A stretch of 64,000 bases of DNA. It comes from Thiobaca trueperi (lineage in GTDB: Bacteria; Pseudomonadota; Gammaproteobacteria; Chromatiales; Chromatiaceae). The translations under genes were made by a program, and so were the position numbers. The notes beneath the pieces are model-generated. The model was given only the letters and a program-made list of their open reading frames with translations, did not search any database and had not been told where the DNA came from. The stretch lies in contig NZ_SMAO01000002.1 in the NCBI RefSeq assembly GCF_004342175.1, positions 434,001 to 498,000 on the forward strand, written 5' to 3'. Below, one piece after another: positions 42,077 through 50,183 of this stretch; the first letter of the stretch is position 1; the number at the start of each line of letters is the position of its first letter.

Positions 42077-42406
42077 GAAATCGCTTGTCTTTATTCTTGA
42101 CAGTCAGCCACTTACACGCCTTATCTCGGCGCGAAGATAAACTTGGATAAAGCGCTTTTATTTCAATCGAATGCAAATTAAAACTCGCAATGAGCTTTAA
42201 GCATTAGAGGGAAATCCCCATGCGTTGCCAGTGAGGGTGTCCGTGATCATTTGACTGGCGCCGGAATCCATCGATCAGGCGGCTGGGCGTGCACAGTCAA
42301 GCACACGTTGAGTTAAACTGATGGCGGTGATTTCGCATCGTCAATGGCATTGATGCGGATGAACGGAAGAGGGTCGGTTTGTGTTGGCGCATCTTTGTTA
42401 ATTCGG
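42077..42406. other. Gene-free AT-rich region upstream of the dcw promoter
   Basis: No credible gene is seen. 42100-42210 is AT-rich with several TTTA/ATAA stretches, compatible with upstream promoter elements or a divergent promoter. The rest has no recognised feature until the composite at 42407. Confidence 0.5.
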
Positions 42407-42601
42407 TTAAACCGTGCCCGGTGCGGTATGTGATGTTTGGGGATTGGGTTGGCCTTGGCAGAATCGACGACTGTTGGCGCTGGCGCGGTTTAAGATATTC
42501 AATAATATGAAATTTTAAACCGCGTCTCCACTGATGTCGTTGACTTCCCCAGAGCTAAACACAAATTGAAAATTACGCATATCGCACTGGACGCGGTTTA
42601 G
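42407..42601 (+). repeat. TTAA-bordered palindromic composite, copy 5
   Basis: Unit A 42411-42489 (79 bp, starting ACCGTG), linker 42490-42518 (29 bp), unit B 42519-42597 (79 bp). The left border is TTAA, the right TTAG. Unit B is almost identical to that of copy 1. It ends 39 bp before the aquaporin start. Confidence 0.93.
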
Positions 42602-42636
42602 CTCAATTGTTCGCATAACCTGGAGAAATAATCGCG

Positions 42637-43368
42637 ATGTCTCTCATCAAACGCTCACTTGCCGAGTTGATCGGCACCTTCTGGCTGGTGCTTGGCGGTT
42701 GCGGTAGCGCCGTGCTGGCGGCGGTCTTCATGGCCGGAACCAACGATATTGGCATCGGACTGCTCGGTGTCTCGCTCGCCTTCGGTCTCACGGTGCTGAC
42801 CATGGCCTATGCCATCGGCCATCTTTCCGGCTGTCATCTCAATCCGGCGGTAACGGTGGGTTTGGCGGTCGGTGGGCGTTTCGGCTACGCCGAGGTGCCG
42901 GCTTACATCGTCGCCCAGACGGTCGGGGCCATTCTGGCTGCCGCTCTGCTGCTGCTGATCGCAAGCGGGACCGAGGGTTTTACCCTGACCTCGACCAGCC
43001 TGGCGGTGAACGGTTATGGCGAGCAGTCTCCTGGCGGATACAGCCTGCTATCGGGTCTCGTCACTGAAATCGTCATGACCTGCTTTTTCCTCTTCATCAT
43101 TCTGGGTGTCACCGACAAGCGCGGCACGGCGGTGGCTGGCGGTCTGGCCATTGGTCTGGCCCTGACTCTCATCCATCTGATCTCCATTCCGGTCACCAAC
43201 ACCTCCGTGAATCCCGCCCGCAGCACCGGGCCGGCGCTGGTGCTCTTTCTGTCTGGAGAAGGGAAGGCATTGGCCCAGCTCTGGCTGTTCTGGGTGGCGC
43301 CCATCGTCGGCGCGGCGCTGGCGGGTCTGATCTACCGTTTCTTTGAAGAGCCGACAGCGTCCGCCTAG
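42637..43368 (+). CDS. aqpZ: Aquaporin Z-like channel
   Basis: 243 residues, six membrane helices. Both pore motifs are intact: [16 protein letters not shown] and [13 protein letters not shown]. The N terminus [20 protein letters not shown] is typical of AqpZ, and the first-loop GCGSAVLAA fits water selectivity. A TGGAGA ribosome site precedes the ATG by about 11 nt. The upstream region is a palindromic composite, so promoter elements must lie in or just after it. Confidence 0.95.
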   Translation: MSLIKRSLAELIGTFWLVLGGCGSAVLAAVFMAGTNDIGIGLLGVSLAFGLTVLTMAYAIGHLSGCHLNPAVTVGLAVGGRFGYAEVPAYIVAQTVGAILAAALLLLIASGTEGFTLTSTSLAVNGYGEQSPGGYSLLSGLVTEIVMTCFFLFIILGVTDKRGTAVAGGLAIGLALTLIHLISIPVTNTSVNPARSTGPALVLFLSGEGKALAQLWLFWVAPIVGAALAGLIYRFFEEPTASA

Positions 43369-43452
43369 TCGCATTCTGTCAAGGCCGTCTGTCGGCCCTA
43401 TTCGGTTCACAGGCGGTCTTGAATCACATCAACGCCACACGAGGACCAGATC

Positions 43453-44256
43453 ATGACCCCCATCATCAACCGCTCGACCGCGCTCCTGCTGGCCGGTCTG
43501 GCGTTTTCCGGGCACCTGCTCGCCGAGGAAACGGGAGCGCCTGTGGCCGAGCCGGCCCCGGCATCAATGATCGATCCCGCCGCCATCCAGTCGCTGGAAC
43601 GGATGGGCGAGTATCTGCGTGGTCTCACCGCCTTCAGTCTGCGTGCGGACGATACGGTGGACGAGGTGCTGGATTCCGGGCAGAAGATCCAACTGACCAA
43701 AACGGTCGAGATCCAGGCGCGCAAGCCCGACCGTCTGCGGGCCAGTGTGGAGACGGATCGCAAGGCGCGCGAGTTCTTCTACGACGGCAAACACTTCACC
43801 CTGCTCACCCCCGAGACCGGGTATTACGCGACGGTTCCGGCACCGTCCAGCATCCGCGAGCTGGTGGACGAGATCGAGGTCAAATACGACATCGAATTCC
43901 CGCTGGTCGATCTCTTCCGCTGGGGCGAGAACCCTGAAGCGACAGCGGAGATTCAGGAGGCCATGCGCGTTGGTACGAGCAGAATCGGCGGACAACTGGC
44001 GGATCATTACGCCTTCCGTCAGGACGGGATCGACTGGCAGATCTGGATCGCTCAGGGTCCGGTGCCCCTGCCGCTGCGCTATGTCATCGTCACCACAGAC
44101 GAACCGGGCGAGCCCCAGTACATGGCGAACCTGACCTGGGACACCCAGGCCAGACCCGATGATGCGATCTTTGTTTTCACTCCCGGCAAGGATGATCGCC
44201 CCATCGACATCGTCCAGAACAGCGCACCCGCCACACCCGAGGAGTCGCCGAAATGA
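43453..44256 (+). CDS. Secreted DUF2092-like protein
   Basis: 267 residues. The signal peptide (STALLLAGLAFSGHLLAEE) is followed by a beta-rich domain: LTAFSLRADDTVDEVLDSGQ, KTVEIQARKPDRLRASVE, REFFYDGKHFTLLTPETGYY and ADHYAFRQDGIDWQIWI. This resembles the DUF2092/LolA-like fold. Function is unknown; a lipid- or envelope-related role is only a guess from the fold. Its stop overlaps the next ATG (ATGA), and these two gene types are linked here as an operon. Confidence 0.75.
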   Translation: MTPIINRSTALLLAGLAFSGHLLAEETGAPVAEPAPASMIDPAAIQSLERMGEYLRGLTAFSLRADDTVDEVLDSGQKIQLTKTVEIQARKPDRLRASVETDRKAREFFYDGKHFTLLTPETGYYATVPAPSSIRELVDEIEVKYDIEFPLVDLFRWGENPEATAEIQEAMRVGTSRIGGQLADHYAFRQDGIDWQIWIAQGPVPLPLRYVIVTTDEPGEPQYMANLTWDTQARPDDAIFVFTPGKDDRPIDIVQNSAPATPEESPK

Positions 44257-44744
44257 AACGTCTCTCGCAGCAAGCATTCACGCTGGCCGTCATGGCCGTC
44301 TTTTCCTGCGGTCTGGTTCTGATGTCGTTCGATGCCACGGCGCGGGGCGGCGGCGGTCATGCCAGAACCTCGGTCAATCGGGGGGCGCATGCCAATGTCA
44401 ACCGTGGCGCGAATGTCAATCGCAATGCCAATATCAATCGCGGTGCGAATATCAACCACAATGCCAACATCAACCGCAATACCAATATCAACCGCAGCGC
44501 CAACGTCAATGTGAATCGCAACGTCGATATCGACGTTGACCGCCGCTGGAATCACCCGGTTGGAACGGCGGTGGCGATCGGTGCGACGGCGGCCGTGATC
44601 GGCTCCATCGTCTATTCGCTGCCGCCCTCGTGCTCGACGATCTATGTCGATGGCGTGACCTATCAGCAGTGCGGTTCGAGCTGGTATCAACCGCGCTATG
44701 TCGGGACCAGCGTCCAGTATGTCGTGGTCAATTCACCCTACTGA
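44253..44744 (+). CDS. Exported Asn-rich hexapeptide-repeat protein
   Basis: 163 residues. A signal peptide ends near FDATARG. Residues about 43-90 are a run of six-residue repeats of the form (A/T)N(V/I)N(R/H)x, at least six units. Then comes a hydrophobic stretch (VGTAVAIGATAAVIGSIVYSL) and a C-terminal domain with CSTIYVDGVTYQQCGSSWYQ and VQYVVV. The tail resembles small DUF6515-type envelope proteins. The repeats suggest a beta-stacked or adhesive segment (inference). It is translationally coupled to the DUF2092-like gene. Confidence 0.75.
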   Translation: MKRLSQQAFTLAVMAVFSCGLVLMSFDATARGGGGHARTSVNRGAHANVNRGANVNRNANINRGANINHNANINRNTNINRSANVNVNRNVDIDVDRRWNHPVGTAVAIGATAAVIGSIVYSLPPSCSTIYVDGVTYQQCGSSWYQPRYVGTSVQYVVVNSPY

Positions 44745-44752
44745 CGGGCGCA

Positions 44753-46108
44753 TCATCCGGTCGCAGGGGATGGTGCAACGCCATTTCCACCGATGACCTC
44801 GCGATAAAAACGGGCGCTCGTCTTGAGCGTCCGTTTCTGGCTCAGTGGATCGACCTGGACCAGACCGAAACGCTTGGCATAGCCCTGCGCCCACTCAAAA
44901 TTATCCAGCAGCGACCAGGCAAAATAGCCCCGTAGATCGATACCCTGCGTGATGGCGGCATGAGCGGCGCAGAGGTGTGTGCGCAGATAATCCACCCGCT
45001 CGGGGTCCGATACCTCACCATTGCACGGCGACGGGTCATCGAAGGCCGCACCGTTTTCGGTGATATAGAGCGGCGGATTGCCGTAACGGTCTTTGAGCCA
45101 GAGCAGGGTGTCAGTGAGTCCCTGCGGATAGATCTCCCAATCCATGCTCGTGCGCGGCGCGTATGTCGGGCTGATCCGCACCGCGTTCAGCGGTGGATGG
45201 TTGGGCGCAGCGCGCACCAGACCACGCGAGTAGTAATTCACGCCGATGAAATCAGTCGCGCACTGGATGCGCTTCAGATCGGCATCCGCAAAGCCGGGCC
45301 AGGCGGGGCCGAACAGGGATTCAAGCTCAGACGGATAGACGCCGAGCAGGAGCGGATCCAGGAACCAGCGGTTGATGAAGGCGTCGCGTCGCGCGGCGGC
45401 GGCCTGATCGTCAGGCGAGGATGACGCAGGATGCTGCGGCTCCAGATTGACCGCCAGCCCGATCCGGTGACGCCCGCTGGCGCGATAGGCGGCGACCGCT
45501 TCGGCATGGGCCAGCAGCAGATGATGGGCGACCCGTGGCGTCTCGAACCAGTCCTGATGACCCGGCGCCAGTTCGCCCTCCAGATAGCCCAGAACCGACA
45601 CCACCCAGGGCTCGTTGAGCGTGACCCAGAGCGGTACGCGGTCGTCCAGTGCATCGAACAGCAGTCGCGCATAGTCGGCGAACCAGCGCGGGCTGTCGGG
45701 ATTGAGCCAGCCGCCGCGATCATGCAGCGCGGCGGGCAGATCCCAGTGATAGAGCGTGATCATGGGCTGGATGCCGCGTTCCAGCAGGGCATCGGTCAGG
45801 CGTCGATAGAAATCGAGCCCCTTGATGTTGACCGCCCCGCGTCCCTCCGGCAGTACCCGGCCCCAGGCGATGCTGAAGCGATAGGCGCCCAGACCCAGAT
45901 CGGCCATCAGCGCCACGTCTTCGGCGAAGCGATGATAATGGTCGCAGGCCAGATCGCCGGTGTCGTCGTGGGCGATCCGTCCCGGCTGGTGGACAAAGCG
46001 GTGCCAGATGCTGGGGCCGGCGCCATCGGCGAGCGGATGACCTTCGATCTGATAGGCGGAGGTTGCCGCGCCCCAGAGAAAGTCGTTGGGAAAGGGGAGA
46101 GTGGTCAT
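44753..46108 (-). CDS. Glycoside hydrolase family 1 beta-glucosidase
   Basis: 451 residues, normal for GH1. N terminus FPNDFLWGAATSAYQIEG; acid/base E166 in VTLNEPW; nucleophile E351 in YITENGAAFDD; aglycone-side motifs YRFSIAWGRVLPEG and YFAWSLLDNFEWAQGYAKRF. It hydrolyses beta-glucosides or related beta-glycosides; no signal peptide, so cytoplasmic. The ATG overlaps the ABC gene stop (ATGA), suggesting co-expression. Confidence 0.95.
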   Translation of the reverse strand: MTTLPFPNDFLWGAATSAYQIEGHPLADGAGPSIWHRFVHQPGRIAHDDTGDLACDHYHRFAEDVALMADLGLGAYRFSIAWGRVLPEGRGAVNIKGLDFYRRLTDALLERGIQPMITLYHWDLPAALHDRGGWLNPDSPRWFADYARLLFDALDDRVPLWVTLNEPWVVSVLGYLEGELAPGHQDWFETPRVAHHLLLAHAEAVAAYRASGRHRIGLAVNLEPQHPASSSPDDQAAAARRDAFINRWFLDPLLLGVYPSELESLFGPAWPGFADADLKRIQCATDFIGVNYYSRGLVRAAPNHPPLNAVRISPTYAPRTSMDWEIYPQGLTDTLLWLKDRYGNPPLYITENGAAFDDPSPCNGEVSDPERVDYLRTHLCAAHAAITQGIDLRGYFAWSLLDNFEWAQGYAKRFGLVQVDPLSQKRTLKTSARFYREVIGGNGVAPSPATG

Positions 46109-47907
46109 ACCGGCTGAGCGTCCTCTGACGCGGGCGGAGTGCCCGGCTGGGCGAGGCTGCGGATGGCGGCGGTGGGATCGGCGTGCTCGCGACGGTCGCC
46201 GGGTGGACGGATCTGCCAGTTGCCGTCGTCATCGATTTCCAGCAGACGATCATAGAAGCGCGGATCATCCGCCACGTCACCCAGGGTCAGGTAAGTGATG
46301 TCGCGATGGCGCAGCAGATTGAGCAGCTCGCCGATGGGGCATTCGCTCAAGCCCCGGCTGGGGTGATCCAGAAAGACGAAGCGCGGCGCGGCCAGGAGCA
46401 TGCGCGCGAAGGCGAGTCGCTGCTGTTCGCCCAGCGACAGCAGATCGCCCCAGTTCTGGTGCTCGACATCCAGCCCGCCGGCCTTGATCAGCGCCTCCTC
46501 CAGATTCAGGCTGTTGAGGCTGTTCCGGAGCTGCCAGTCCGGGATGCCTTTCTCCTGTCCGGTGCGCAGCAGCACCTCGCGCAGGGTTCCCGGCGGGACA
46601 TAGGGCCGTTCCGGCAGAAAGAAGATCTGCTCATGTCCGGGATGCAGAATGCGTCCCTCGCCGTGATCCCAGAGGTCAGCGGTGGCGCGGAAGAGCGCCT
46701 TCTTCGTCGCCTCGCTGGTCGAGCGGACCAGCAGACAGACCCCGGCTGGAACCGACAGACTCAGATCCTTGAGGAGGATTCGCCCGTCGCGGGGGGCGTA
46801 CAGCGTGAGCCGCTCGAAGGCCACGCTGCCACAGTCCTCGCTGAATTCGACGCTCGGCGCGTGATGGGGGCGTTCCTGGGTCATGGCGTCACGCAGTGCA
46901 TTGAGTCGCGCGACCACCGCCGCATAGGCCGAGATGGATTGAAACTGGGTGATGATCAGCGAAAAGGCGCCGAGCAGATGACCGAAGGCGACCGCCGACT
47001 GGGTGATGACACCGAAATCGGCCTCGCCCTGGATGAAGAGCGGGGCGACGATCAGGGCCGGGATGATCTGGATCAGATAGTTGTAGCCCGTGACGAAAAA
47101 ACCCAGGTTGCGGTTGACCTCGATGATGCGCTGGAAATTCGCGGTCAGTTGCTCCAGTCCTTCGCGCAGACGCATCTTGAGCCGTCCCTCGCGGCGCAGG
47201 AGCGCAACGGACTCGGCGTTTTCGCGCACCCGCAGCAGGCTGGAGCGGAAATTGGCCTCGCGGTCGAGCTGGTCGTAATTGAGCTTGACCAGCGGTTTGC
47301 CCAGGTAGATGGCGAGCAGCGAGCCAAGGATCGAATAGGCGACGGCGACCAGAAACAGGAGCGGACTGATGGTCCACAGCACCCCGGAAAAGGCGATCAC
47401 CGTAAAGCTGGCGTTCAGAAACATCAGGGTGAAAGACAGCGTGGTTCCGGTCATGGCGCGGATGTCTTCCGAGATCCGCTGATCCGGATTCGACAGCTCG
47501 CCGCTGGCATAGAGCCGAAAATAGGTGCGGTCTTCCAGATAGCGATCAACGACCTCCCCGGTGAGCCATTTGCGCCACACCAGCCCCAGGCGTTCCTCCG
47601 CATAGCGATAGAGCACGGCCACGATGGTCGTGATGGCGAAGACTGCCAGATAGATGAGCGCATACCGCACGAAGCCATCCATCGAACGATTTTCAATGGC
47701 GGTCATGAAGTGTCGATTGACGAAGCTGTTGACGACGTTCAGCCCGTTGATGGCGAACATGAAGAGGATCAGCAGCGCGAACAGCGCTGTCGCCTTGCCG
47801 CCGATCTCTGAGCGCCTGAGATCCCGCATCATCTGGATGAAGCGGCGCCAGATGGCGCGGGTGATGGGCACCCCGAGTCGATGCAGAAGGGACCAGACGC
47901 TATGCAT
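46105..47907 (-). CDS. SbmA/BacA/YddA-type ABC protein with degenerate ATP site
   Basis: 600 residues: a membrane domain (ABC_membrane_2 type, helices within residues ~40-330, LSNPDQRISEDIRAMTGTTL) fused to an ATPase domain. The P-loop position reads LLVRSTSEATKKALFRATAD (about 392-411) instead of GxxGxGKS/T. The signature LSLGEQQRLAFARMLLA is kept. The Walker B region is FVFLDHPSRGL with H515 replacing the catalytic Glu. ATP hydrolysis is therefore doubtful, while the fold appears maintained. Substrate unknown. It is transcribed with the GH1 gene; the IS607 element lies just upstream. Confidence 0.85.
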   Translation of the reverse strand: MHSVWSLLHRLGVPITRAIWRRFIQMMRDLRRSEIGGKATALFALLILFMFAINGLNVVNSFVNRHFMTAIENRSMDGFVRYALIYLAVFAITTIVAVLYRYAEERLGLVWRKWLTGEVVDRYLEDRTYFRLYASGELSNPDQRISEDIRAMTGTTLSFTLMFLNASFTVIAFSGVLWTISPLLFLVAVAYSILGSLLAIYLGKPLVKLNYDQLDREANFRSSLLRVRENAESVALLRREGRLKMRLREGLEQLTANFQRIIEVNRNLGFFVTGYNYLIQIIPALIVAPLFIQGEADFGVITQSAVAFGHLLGAFSLIITQFQSISAYAAVVARLNALRDAMTQERPHHAPSVEFSEDCGSVAFERLTLYAPRDGRILLKDLSLSVPAGVCLLVRSTSEATKKALFRATADLWDHGEGRILHPGHEQIFFLPERPYVPPGTLREVLLRTGQEKGIPDWQLRNSLNSLNLEEALIKAGGLDVEHQNWGDLLSLGEQQRLAFARMLLAAPRFVFLDHPSRGLSECPIGELLNLLRHRDITYLTLGDVADDPRFYDRLLEIDDDGNWQIRPPGDRREHADPTAAIRSLAQPGTPPASEDAQPV

Positions 47908-47991
47908 GGGCAGAAATCGCGGGGGTGAGTGGAGGATGAGTCGTCGATTGATCCCGACCGCAGTGTTTTCAGGTGATTTTGCGGCGGGCGC

Positions 47992-47997
47992 AGTATA
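47992..47997 (-). promoter_or_regulatory. -10-like TATACT upstream of the ABC/GH1 genes
   Basis: TATACT on the minus strand is 5/6 to consensus and lies 85 nt before the ABC start. No well-spaced -35 is seen; the region upstream belongs to the IS607 end, so an original -35 may have been displaced. Confidence 0.3.
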
Positions 47998-47999
47998 GC

Positions 48000-48110
48000 T
48001 TAGACGCCGCTCATAAAAATCTACTCAAACTTGCACAAAGCTGAATCGATCTATTCACGCCGTCAACGCCCACGCACCCGGCAAGCCGGGCGTCTGACAG
48101 GGCTCCTGCG
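48000..48110 (-). ncRNA. Predicted omega/reRNA region at the tnpB 3' end
   Basis: TnpB guide RNAs in this family derive from the 3' end of tnpB and the adjoining element end. Here the last tnpB codons contain a hairpin (CGCCCGGC/GCCGGGTG, near 48075-48095), followed by about 50 nt of non-coding DNA to the probable border. This is family knowledge applied to position; the exact RNA is not visible. Confidence 0.4.
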
Positions 48111-49215
48111 TGCGTTTAAGGTCCGGCTTGAGCGCGTCCAGACCATACCGATCAAGGTTTTTGGCGGCATTAAGGTCACGATCCATGATGTGTCCGCAGT
48201 CACAGACCAGCGTGCGCTGTGACAGCGGCATCTCATGGAGCTGACCACAGGCGTGGCAGGTCTTGGAGGATGGAAACCATCGATCCGCGATCACGACCGT
48301 CACGCCGCGCCATTTGGCCTTGTATTCGATCTGCCGCCGCAGCTCGCCCAAGCCGGCATCCGACGCGGCGCGAGCGAGACGGCGGTTTTTCGTCATGCCT
48401 TGAACATTCAGGTCTTCGAGCGTGATGACCTGATAGGTGCGGGTCAGCTTGTCGGACAGTTCATGGAGCACCGCCTGACGCTGGTTGCGGATCCGCTGAT
48501 GCAGCCGGGCCACGCGGAGCTTGGCTTTCGCTCGGCGTCGGCTGCCTTTCAGTTTGCGCGACAGGTTCCGTTGCCGACGCTTCAACTGCTTGAGGTTTTT
48601 CTTGACTGTCTGGTTGGCGGGGATCACCTCGCCGGTACTGAGTACGGCCAGCTCCTTGATCCCGAAGTCTACGCCGACGGACGCTTGATCCGGCGCATGG
48701 GGGTTGTAATCCTGTGTGTCGGCCAGGATCGAGACGAAGAATCGACCGGCCTGTTTGCTGATCGTGGCTTGCTTGGTCGCCCCGGTGAAGCGCAACGGCT
48801 GACGCATCGCGATCCGGGTCTTGAGCCGCTCAATGCGCAGGGTTCGCCCGTCTACGTCGAATTTGGCGGGTTCGCGCAGGGCGAAGGAATCGTTCACGTC
48901 CTTTTTTTTGAAGCGGGGATAGCCGGGCTTCTTGGAGCCGTTCTTGACGCGCCGGAAGAAGCCGTTGAAGGCGGCATCCAGATCGTCGATGGCATTGCGC
49001 GTCACCCGGCTGGAGACCTCGCTGTACCAAGGGAACGCGACCCGCAGCACGGTCATGTAGTGCTGATACGCCGCCGCCTTCGACCAGGTCACGCCGGGCT
49101 GATTGAAATGGTCCAGCAACTGGTTGTAGCAATGCCGCCGTGCGCCGCACGCCTGATTGAGATAGCGGGCCTGCTCGGGAGTCGGGCGCAGTTCGATCCG
49201 GTGGGCGATCAGCAT
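48055..49215 (-). CDS. tnpB: TnpB RNA-guided nuclease (OrfB, IS605/IS607 type)
   Basis: 386 residues. The split RuvC site is complete: D183 (VGVDFGIKELAVLS), E267 (VITLEDLNVQGM) and D347 (MDRDLNAAKNL). The zinc ribbon has C320, C323, C338 and C340 (CHACGQ...CDCGH). The N-terminal OrfB helix-turn-helix (LRPTPEQARYLNQACGARRH) and the Arg/Lys-rich bridge helix are present. It appears functional. TnpB cuts DNA guided by an element-derived RNA and promotes element retention. Confidence 0.93.
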   Translation of the reverse strand: MLIAHRIELRPTPEQARYLNQACGARRHCYNQLLDHFNQPGVTWSKAAAYQHYMTVLRVAFPWYSEVSSRVTRNAIDDLDAAFNGFFRRVKNGSKKPGYPRFKKKDVNDSFALREPAKFDVDGRTLRIERLKTRIAMRQPLRFTGATKQATISKQAGRFFVSILADTQDYNPHAPDQASVGVDFGIKELAVLSTGEVIPANQTVKKNLKQLKRRQRNLSRKLKGSRRRAKAKLRVARLHQRIRNQRQAVLHELSDKLTRTYQVITLEDLNVQGMTKNRRLARAASDAGLGELRRQIEYKAKWRGVTVVIADRWFPSSKTCHACGQLHEMPLSQRTLVCDCGHIMDRDLNAAKNLDRYGLDALKPDLKRTQEPCQTPGLPGAWALTA

Positions 49216-49835
49216 GCGGCTTCCACCGCTTTTTTCAGGTCATCCAACAGTTTCTGGTTCTTGCGCGAGCGGCTGCCGTACAGTCTGGCCGAGAAGACGG
49301 TGATGATCTCCAGCACATCGCTCGCCAGGTCTTCCTCGAAGGTCGTGTCCTCGCCCTGGTTGAGAATGACGACTTCGACCTGTTTGGCCTCGCAGATCGC
49401 AAACACCAGTTCCGCGCCGAAGCGCAGCAGGCGGTCTTTGTGGGTGATGACCAGCCGCCCGATGCGCCCTTCCACGATCTCATCCAGCAGGCGTTTGAGT
49501 CCCTTTTTGTGGTCGTTCATACCCGACCCCAGGTCGGCGATGATCTCGAAGGTCCAGCCCTGACGAGCGCAATACAGTTCGAGCACCTGCTTCTGGCGTT
49601 CCAGGTCGGCTTTCTGGTCGTGGCTGGAGACGCGCGCATAGGCGATGGTGCGTCGGGCGGTCTCTGGGGTGTGAAAGTGCTCGGGGCGCAAACGCGCCAG
49701 GTCATAACGCCGCCTTCCGCCAGCGGTGCGCTCATCAGGGATGAGCTTGCCTTCGCGCTCCCAGCGCCGCAGCGTTTGCGCCGCGACGCCGAGGAAATCG
49801 GCGGCTTCCTGGATGCTGACCAGTTTGCGTGACAT
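49209..49835 (-). CDS. tnpA: IS607-family serine recombinase (TnpA)
   Basis: 208 residues from the ATG at 49835 (a TTG two codons upstream is possible). A MerR-like helix-turn-helix (VSIQEAADFLGVAAQTLRRW) is followed by a serine-recombinase catalytic domain with nucleophile Ser in TIAYARVSSHDQKADLERQ, then SGMNDHKKGLKRLLDEI and VITHKDRLLRFG. It catalyses excision and integration of the element. No Shine-Dalgarno sequence is obvious. Confidence 0.93.
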   Translation of the reverse strand: MSRKLVSIQEAADFLGVAAQTLRRWEREGKLIPDERTAGGRRRYDLARLRPEHFHTPETARRTIAYARVSSHDQKADLERQKQVLELYCARQGWTFEIIADLGSGMNDHKKGLKRLLDEIVEGRIGRLVITHKDRLLRFGAELVFAICEAKQVEVVILNQGEDTTFEEDLASDVLEIITVFSARLYGSRSRKNQKLLDDLKKAVEAAC

Positions 49836-49996
49836 GGTCAAAATATAAATAATTGCGCAATAACGCGCAACTTATATTGAAGCTGTCCCAGCCCGAGCTG
49901 TCGCGCGGCTTCGGGCCTGGTCGTCTCCCGCGCCCATGTCGAGTCTGGTGCGCCAGTGCAGCAGTGCAGACCTTCCGAGACCGTCTCCGATCATTT

Positions 49997-50112
<116 letters not shown>

Positions 50113-50183
50113 GTGCCAGTCTGTGGCGGTGCGCCCCATCCCGCTTACAATGGGGGTCTTCGCTGGCCTGCACAGGATTTTCG

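Larger units (their letters stand above)
48000..49880 (-). mobile_element. IS607-family insertion sequence (serine recombinase + TnpB)
   Basis: The gene pair is a MerR-HTH serine recombinase overlapping a TnpB nuclease gene by 7 nt, the IS607 layout. Exact ends are not determined, since IS607 elements lack clear inverted repeats. The right limit is inferred from AT-rich DNA with an inverted repeat TTGCGCGTTATTGCGCAA (minus strand, about 49853-49870). The left limit lies between the tnpB stop and the TATACT at 47992. Confidence 0.75.

Noticed and set aside
42407-42601. Composites as a CRISPR array
   Set aside because: The units are single, scattered palindromes without spacer arrays or cas genes.
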